NCBI GenBank assembly: GCA_004555425.1
Contig: SFID01000016.1
Location: 1-23,413 of the forward strand
Source: Bacteroidales bacterium
Lineage (GTDB): Bacteria > Bacteroidota > Bacteroidia > Bacteroidales > Bacteroidaceae
Direction of reading: 5' to 3'
Length of the DNA: 23,413 nt
Shown piece after piece: positions 20,597 to 23,413 of the stretch; the first letter of the stretch is position 1; every line of letters starts with the position of its first letter. The notes under the pieces are model-generated. The model did not search any database and was not told the origin of the DNA. It worked only from the letters and a program-made list of their open reading frames with translations. A program made the translations under genes and the position numbers.

Positions 20597-22783
20597 TTAT
20601 TTGCGTCCACCTTCGCGACGCGGACGGCGTGCGGGGCGGTCCTCCCAACCTTCGGGCTTCTCTTCGAGCACGCGGTGGCTGAGGCGGAACTTGCCTGTCT
20701 TTTCGTCAATTTCAAGCAGCTTCACCGTGATGGTATCGCCCTCTTTGATGCCAGCCTCTTCAACTGTTTCGAGGCGCTTCCAGGCGATTTCGCTGATGTG
20801 GAGCAAGCCTTCCTTGCCCGGCATGAACTCTACGAAGCAACCGTAGGGCATGATGCTGACCACCTTGGCCTCGTAGGTTTCGCCCACTTCGGGGATGGCC
20901 ACGATGGCGCGAATCTTGGCAACGGCAGCATCAATGATGGCCTTGTTGGCACCCGAAACTTGTACCTTGCCCACGCCATCTTCTTCGTCGATGGTGATGG
21001 TGGCACCCGTTTCTTCCTGCATGCCCTGGATAATCTTACCGCCCGGGCCAATGACAGCACCGATAAATTCCTTGGGAATGGTAAAGGCTTCGATGCGGGG
21101 TACGTGGGGCTTGAAGTCCTCGCGGGGAGCCGACATGGTCTTCATCATTTCGCCGAGGATATGCTCGCGACCAGCCTTGGCCTGTGCGAGGGCTTTTTCA
21201 AGGATTTCGTAGGAGAGGCCGTCGCACTTGATGTCCATCTGCGTAGCCGTGAGACCCTTAAGCGTACCAGTGGTTTTGAAGTCCATATCGCCGAGGTGGT
21301 CTTCGTCGCCGAGGATATCGGAGAGCACAGCGTACTTGTCCTCACCGGGGTTCTTGATAAGGCCCATGGCGATACCGCTAACGGGAGCCTTGAGGGGCAC
21401 ACCAGCGTCCATAAGGGCGAGCGTGCCGGCGCAGACAGTGGCCATTGACGATGAGCCGTTGCTCTCGAGGATATCGCTCACCACGCGCACGGTGTAGGGG
21501 AAGTCAGCAGGAATCTGGCCCTTCAAACCACGCCAAGCCAAGTGGCCGTGGCCAATCTCGCGGCGGCCTACGCCACGCTGTGCGCGGGCTTCGCCAGTGG
21601 AGAAGGGCGGGAAGTTGTAGTGGAGGAGGAAGCGCTGGTAACTCTTGTCGAGGACGTCGTCAACGAGCTTCTCATCCAGTTTCGTGCCGAGCGTACAGGT
21701 GGAGAGGCTCTGCGTTTCACCGCGTGTAAAGATGCTCGAGCCGTGGGGTCCGGGCAGGGGATCTACTTCGCACCAGATGGGGCGGATGTCCGTGGTATGG
21801 CGGCCATCGAGACGGATGCCTTCGTCGAGGATGCAGCGGCGCATAGCGTCCTTCTCCACGTCGTGGTAGTACTTATCGATGAGGCCGTTCTTTTCCTCGA
21901 GTTCTTCGGGAGTGAGTTCGGCATGGGCAGCGGCGTAAGCCTCCTTGAAGTTCTCGCGTACGGCTTCGAAGGCGTCAAAGCGTGCGTGCTTTTCGAGGCC
22001 CTGCTTCGTGATGTCGTAGCAAGGCTGGTAGCACTCGGCCTTCACCTGCTCGCGGAGTTCTTCGTCGTTGACCTCGTGGCAATATTCGCGCTTCACGTCG
22101 GTGCCGAGTTCCTTCATGAGTTCCTTCTGAAGTTGGCACATAGGCTTGATGGCAGCGTGGGCGGCCTTGAGTGCTTCGAGGAGTGCGCTTTCGGGCACTT
22201 CCTTCATTTCGCCTTCCACCATCATGATGTTTTCCTCCGTAGCACCTACCATGAGTTCCATATCGGCCTCTTCGAGTTGTTCGAAGGTGGGGTTGATGAC
22301 AAACTCGCCGTTGATACGCGCCACGCGCACCTCAGAGATAGGTCCGTCGAAGGGGATGTCGGAGCAAGCCAGTGCTGCGCTGGCAGCAAAGCCGGCGAGT
22401 GCATCGGGCATATCTACGCCATCGGCGGAGAAGAGGGTGATATTGACATATACTTCGGCGTGGTAGTCGCTGGGGAAGAGGGGGCGCAGTGCGCGGTCTA
22501 CGAGACGTGAGGTCAGGATTTCGTAGTCGGAAGCACGGCCTTCGCGTTTGGTGAAACCGCCGGGGAAACGTCCGGCAGCGGAGTATTTCTCTTTGTAGTC
22601 ACATTGCAACGGCATAAAGTCGGTGCCGGGAGCAGCGTCTTTTGCGCCGCAGACGGTGGCAAGCAGCATGGTGTTGTTCATGCGGAGCATAACGGCACCA
22701 TCGGCCTGCTTGGCCAGCTTACCCGTTTCGATGCTGATAGTACGTCCATCAGGCAGGGCAACGGTCTTGGTAATTACGTTCAT
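20597..22783 (-). CDS. pnp: Polyribonucleotide nucleotidyltransferase (PNPase)
   Basis: A 3'-to-5' phosphorolytic exoribonuclease acting in mRNA decay, usually as a ring-shaped trimer. The 728-aa protein has the expected domain order. The first RNase PH domain contains LLATVCGAK, FMPLQCDYKEKYSAAGRFPGG and RLVDRALRPLFP. A helical linker follows. The second, catalytic RNase PH domain starts at IRPIWCEV and includes RGETQSLSTCTLGT. Then come a KH domain (IGAVIGPGGKIIQGMQEETGA) and a C-terminal S1 domain (VGETYEAKVVSIMPYGCFVEF to GKFRLSHRVL). It ends in a short Arg-rich tail (EDRPARRPRREGGRK). The start ATG 22783 gives MNVITKTVALPDGRTISIETGK, matching the family N-terminus. Its own promoter is visible at 22833-22861 and a bidirectional terminator follows. 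Confidence 0.97.
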   Translation of the reverse strand: MNVITKTVALPDGRTISIETGKLAKQADGAVMLRMNNTMLLATVCGAKDAAPGTDFMPLQCDYKEKYSAAGRFPGGFTKREGRASDYEILTSRLVDRALRPLFPSDYHAEVYVNITLFSADGVDMPDALAGFAASAALACSDIPFDGPISEVRVARINGEFVINPTFEQLEEADMELMVGATEENIMMVEGEMKEVPESALLEALKAAHAAIKPMCQLQKELMKELGTDVKREYCHEVNDEELREQVKAECYQPCYDITKQGLEKHARFDAFEAVRENFKEAYAAAHAELTPEELEEKNGLIDKYYHDVEKDAMRRCILDEGIRLDGRHTTDIRPIWCEVDPLPGPHGSSIFTRGETQSLSTCTLGTKLDEKLVDDVLDKSYQRFLLHYNFPPFSTGEARAQRGVGRREIGHGHLAWRGLKGQIPADFPYTVRVVSDILESNGSSSMATVCAGTLALMDAGVPLKAPVSGIAMGLIKNPGEDKYAVLSDILGDEDHLGDMDFKTTGTLKGLTATQMDIKCDGLSYEILEKALAQAKAGREHILGEMMKTMSAPREDFKPHVPRIEAFTIPKEFIGAVIGPGGKIIQGMQEETGATITIDEEDGVGKVQVSGANKAIIDAAVAKIRAIVAIPEVGETYEAKVVSIMPYGCFVEFMPGKEGLLHISEIAWKRLETVEEAGIKEGDTITVKLLEIDEKTGKFRLSHRVLEEKPEGWEDRPARRPRREGGRK

Positions 22784-22832
22784 CGGTTTGAAAAAATAGA
22801 ATAGTAAAGATTTATAAACTCTTGAAATCGCG

Positions 22833-22861
22833 CAAATTTAGTGATTTATTTTAAGGTGCAA
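22833..22861 (-). promoter_or_regulatory. Promoter of pnp
   Basis: Minus strand: TTG at 22861-22859, an 18-base spacer, then TAAATTTG at 22840-22833, an exact -7 match; the leader to the ATG is about 45 bases. Confidence 0.65.
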
Positions 22862-23155
22862 GCCTTCGCTCCCTGTTTTTTTGGTTTTTTATGCTATGTC
22901 GGGATGGCAGATGAGCGGAAGGGGGGCTTGTCTTTGGGAATGAGTACGGATTGGGGAGCACTCGATTTGAAATGAGAATAACAGGCACGCATCGTGCGCG
23001 GAGTGACGGTACGCCTTGCAAGGGCAACCTGCTCCTAGCCTCCTCCAGCAGGGCGTAGCGGTGCCCTGGGTGTTGTTGCTCGTTGTCCGTCTCGGCCTTG
23101 AAAGGGCAAAAGCGTAAGCATCCGCAGTTACTATTCGTCCTTTCATTACACCTTA

Positions 23156-23197
23156 TTATATATGTGGTTGGGCTACTTATATATGGTGCTGGGCTAC
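23156..23197 (+). repeat. 21-base tandem duplication
   Basis: Two adjacent units beginning TTATATATG and ending GGGCTAC, differing only at central positions. No further units are seen. Function unknown. Confidence 0.7.
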
Positions 23198-23282
23198 AAG
23201 CAAGTTGCCCCTTGGGGCACACAGACGGCATCATTCCACCCATAAATACCACCTAGCCAATCCATTTTTTCGGGCAAAGAAC

Positions 23283-23365
23283 GACCTGAGTAGTTACTCG
23301 AAATGTTAAAATCGAACTTTTTTAGCGCGAAAAACTTTAATATCTTTTATGATTTCGGCCGCGAA
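23283..23365 (-). repeat. Second copy of the GTAACTACTCAGGTC module
   Basis: Read on the minus strand, AAAAGATATT, then TTTTAACATTTCGAGTAACT and TACTCAGGTC parallel 14505-14562. The last 15 bases are identical and the middle is variable. It suggests a dispersed intergenic element. Confidence 0.6.
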
Positions 23366-23413
23366 AAAAATCCTACATCGGCGATTCGTTCACCGATAAA
23401 GCCAAGAAAATTT

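Larger units (their letters stand above)
22862..23413. other. Non-coding region upstream of pnp
   Basis: No convincing gene; the minus-strand frame 22851-23252 has no motifs or plausible composition. Visible structures are a hairpin with AGGGCA/TGCCCT and inner CCTGCT/AGCAGG near 23018-23065, a 21-base tandem duplication (23156-23176 and 23177-23197, unit TTATATATG...GGGCTAC, four mismatches), and at 23283-23365 the inverted counterpart of the module at 14505-14562. Confidence 0.6.

Noticed and set aside
21542..22510. 322-aa frame opposite pnp (and others at 20483-21448)
   Set aside because: Antisense shadows of PNPase; composition is biased and no family is recognisable.
22851..23252. 133-aa minus-strand frame upstream of pnp
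   Set aside because: Overlaps the pnp promoter, includes the 21-base tandem duplication and has no family features.

Overview
The window looks like a chromosomal segment of a member of the order Bacteroidales, perhaps Prevotellaceae-like. Promoters match the Bacteroidetes pattern (TTTG, 19-21 bases, TAnnTTTG), recognisable Shine-Dalgarno sequences are rare, and the proteins are typical of the order: a short ManC, an S9 prolyl peptidase, a secreted MG2/plug-type protein and a lipoprotein with an SCGDDDED surface-export signal. The genus is inference only.

Layout. (1) 1-1066 holds one arm of a ~197-base inverted repeat carrying its own promoter and terminator, then a complete tRNA-Phe(GAA), then a degenerating tandem array of tRNA-Phe 3' parts, each followed by a terminator-like hairpin. 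(2) 1084-2172 is manC on the minus strand. (3) About 2580 to 7550/7730 is a visibly AT-rich island just downstream of tRNA-Leu(CAA). It holds a 46-aa protein and a large serine recombinase whose reading frame runs through the tRNA in antisense, a strongly folded RNA-like locus, a lipoprotein, a small resolvase/invertase, an origin-like repeat cluster with a Rep-like protein, a NUMOD3-like miniprotein, a strong terminator and a 176-base locus with perfect 23-base inverted arms. The simplest reading is an integrated plasmid-like element. (4) 7895-10465 carries purD and queG on the plus strand. (5) 10535-13912 carries an MG2/plug-type secreted protein and a YgjP-like metallopeptidase on the minus strand. 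(6) 13923-14759 holds tRNA-Gln(TTG), the second arm of the long inverted repeat, and short dispersed repeats. (7) 14760-22783 is a minus-strand housekeeping block: pnp, rlmL-like methyltransferase, S9 peptidase, ridA and murG. (8) 22784-23413 is non-coding.

The core genes are ordinary: sugar nucleotide supply, purine and queuosine synthesis, peptidoglycan synthesis, rRNA modification and RNA decay. The unusual content lies between them: a tRNA-half array, a long inverted pair of promoter-terminator cassettes, a compact integrated element with several recombination and replication signals, hairpin arrays after purD and pnp, and short palindromic repeats. All calls come from reading the sequence and recalled family knowledge; no database search was possible.
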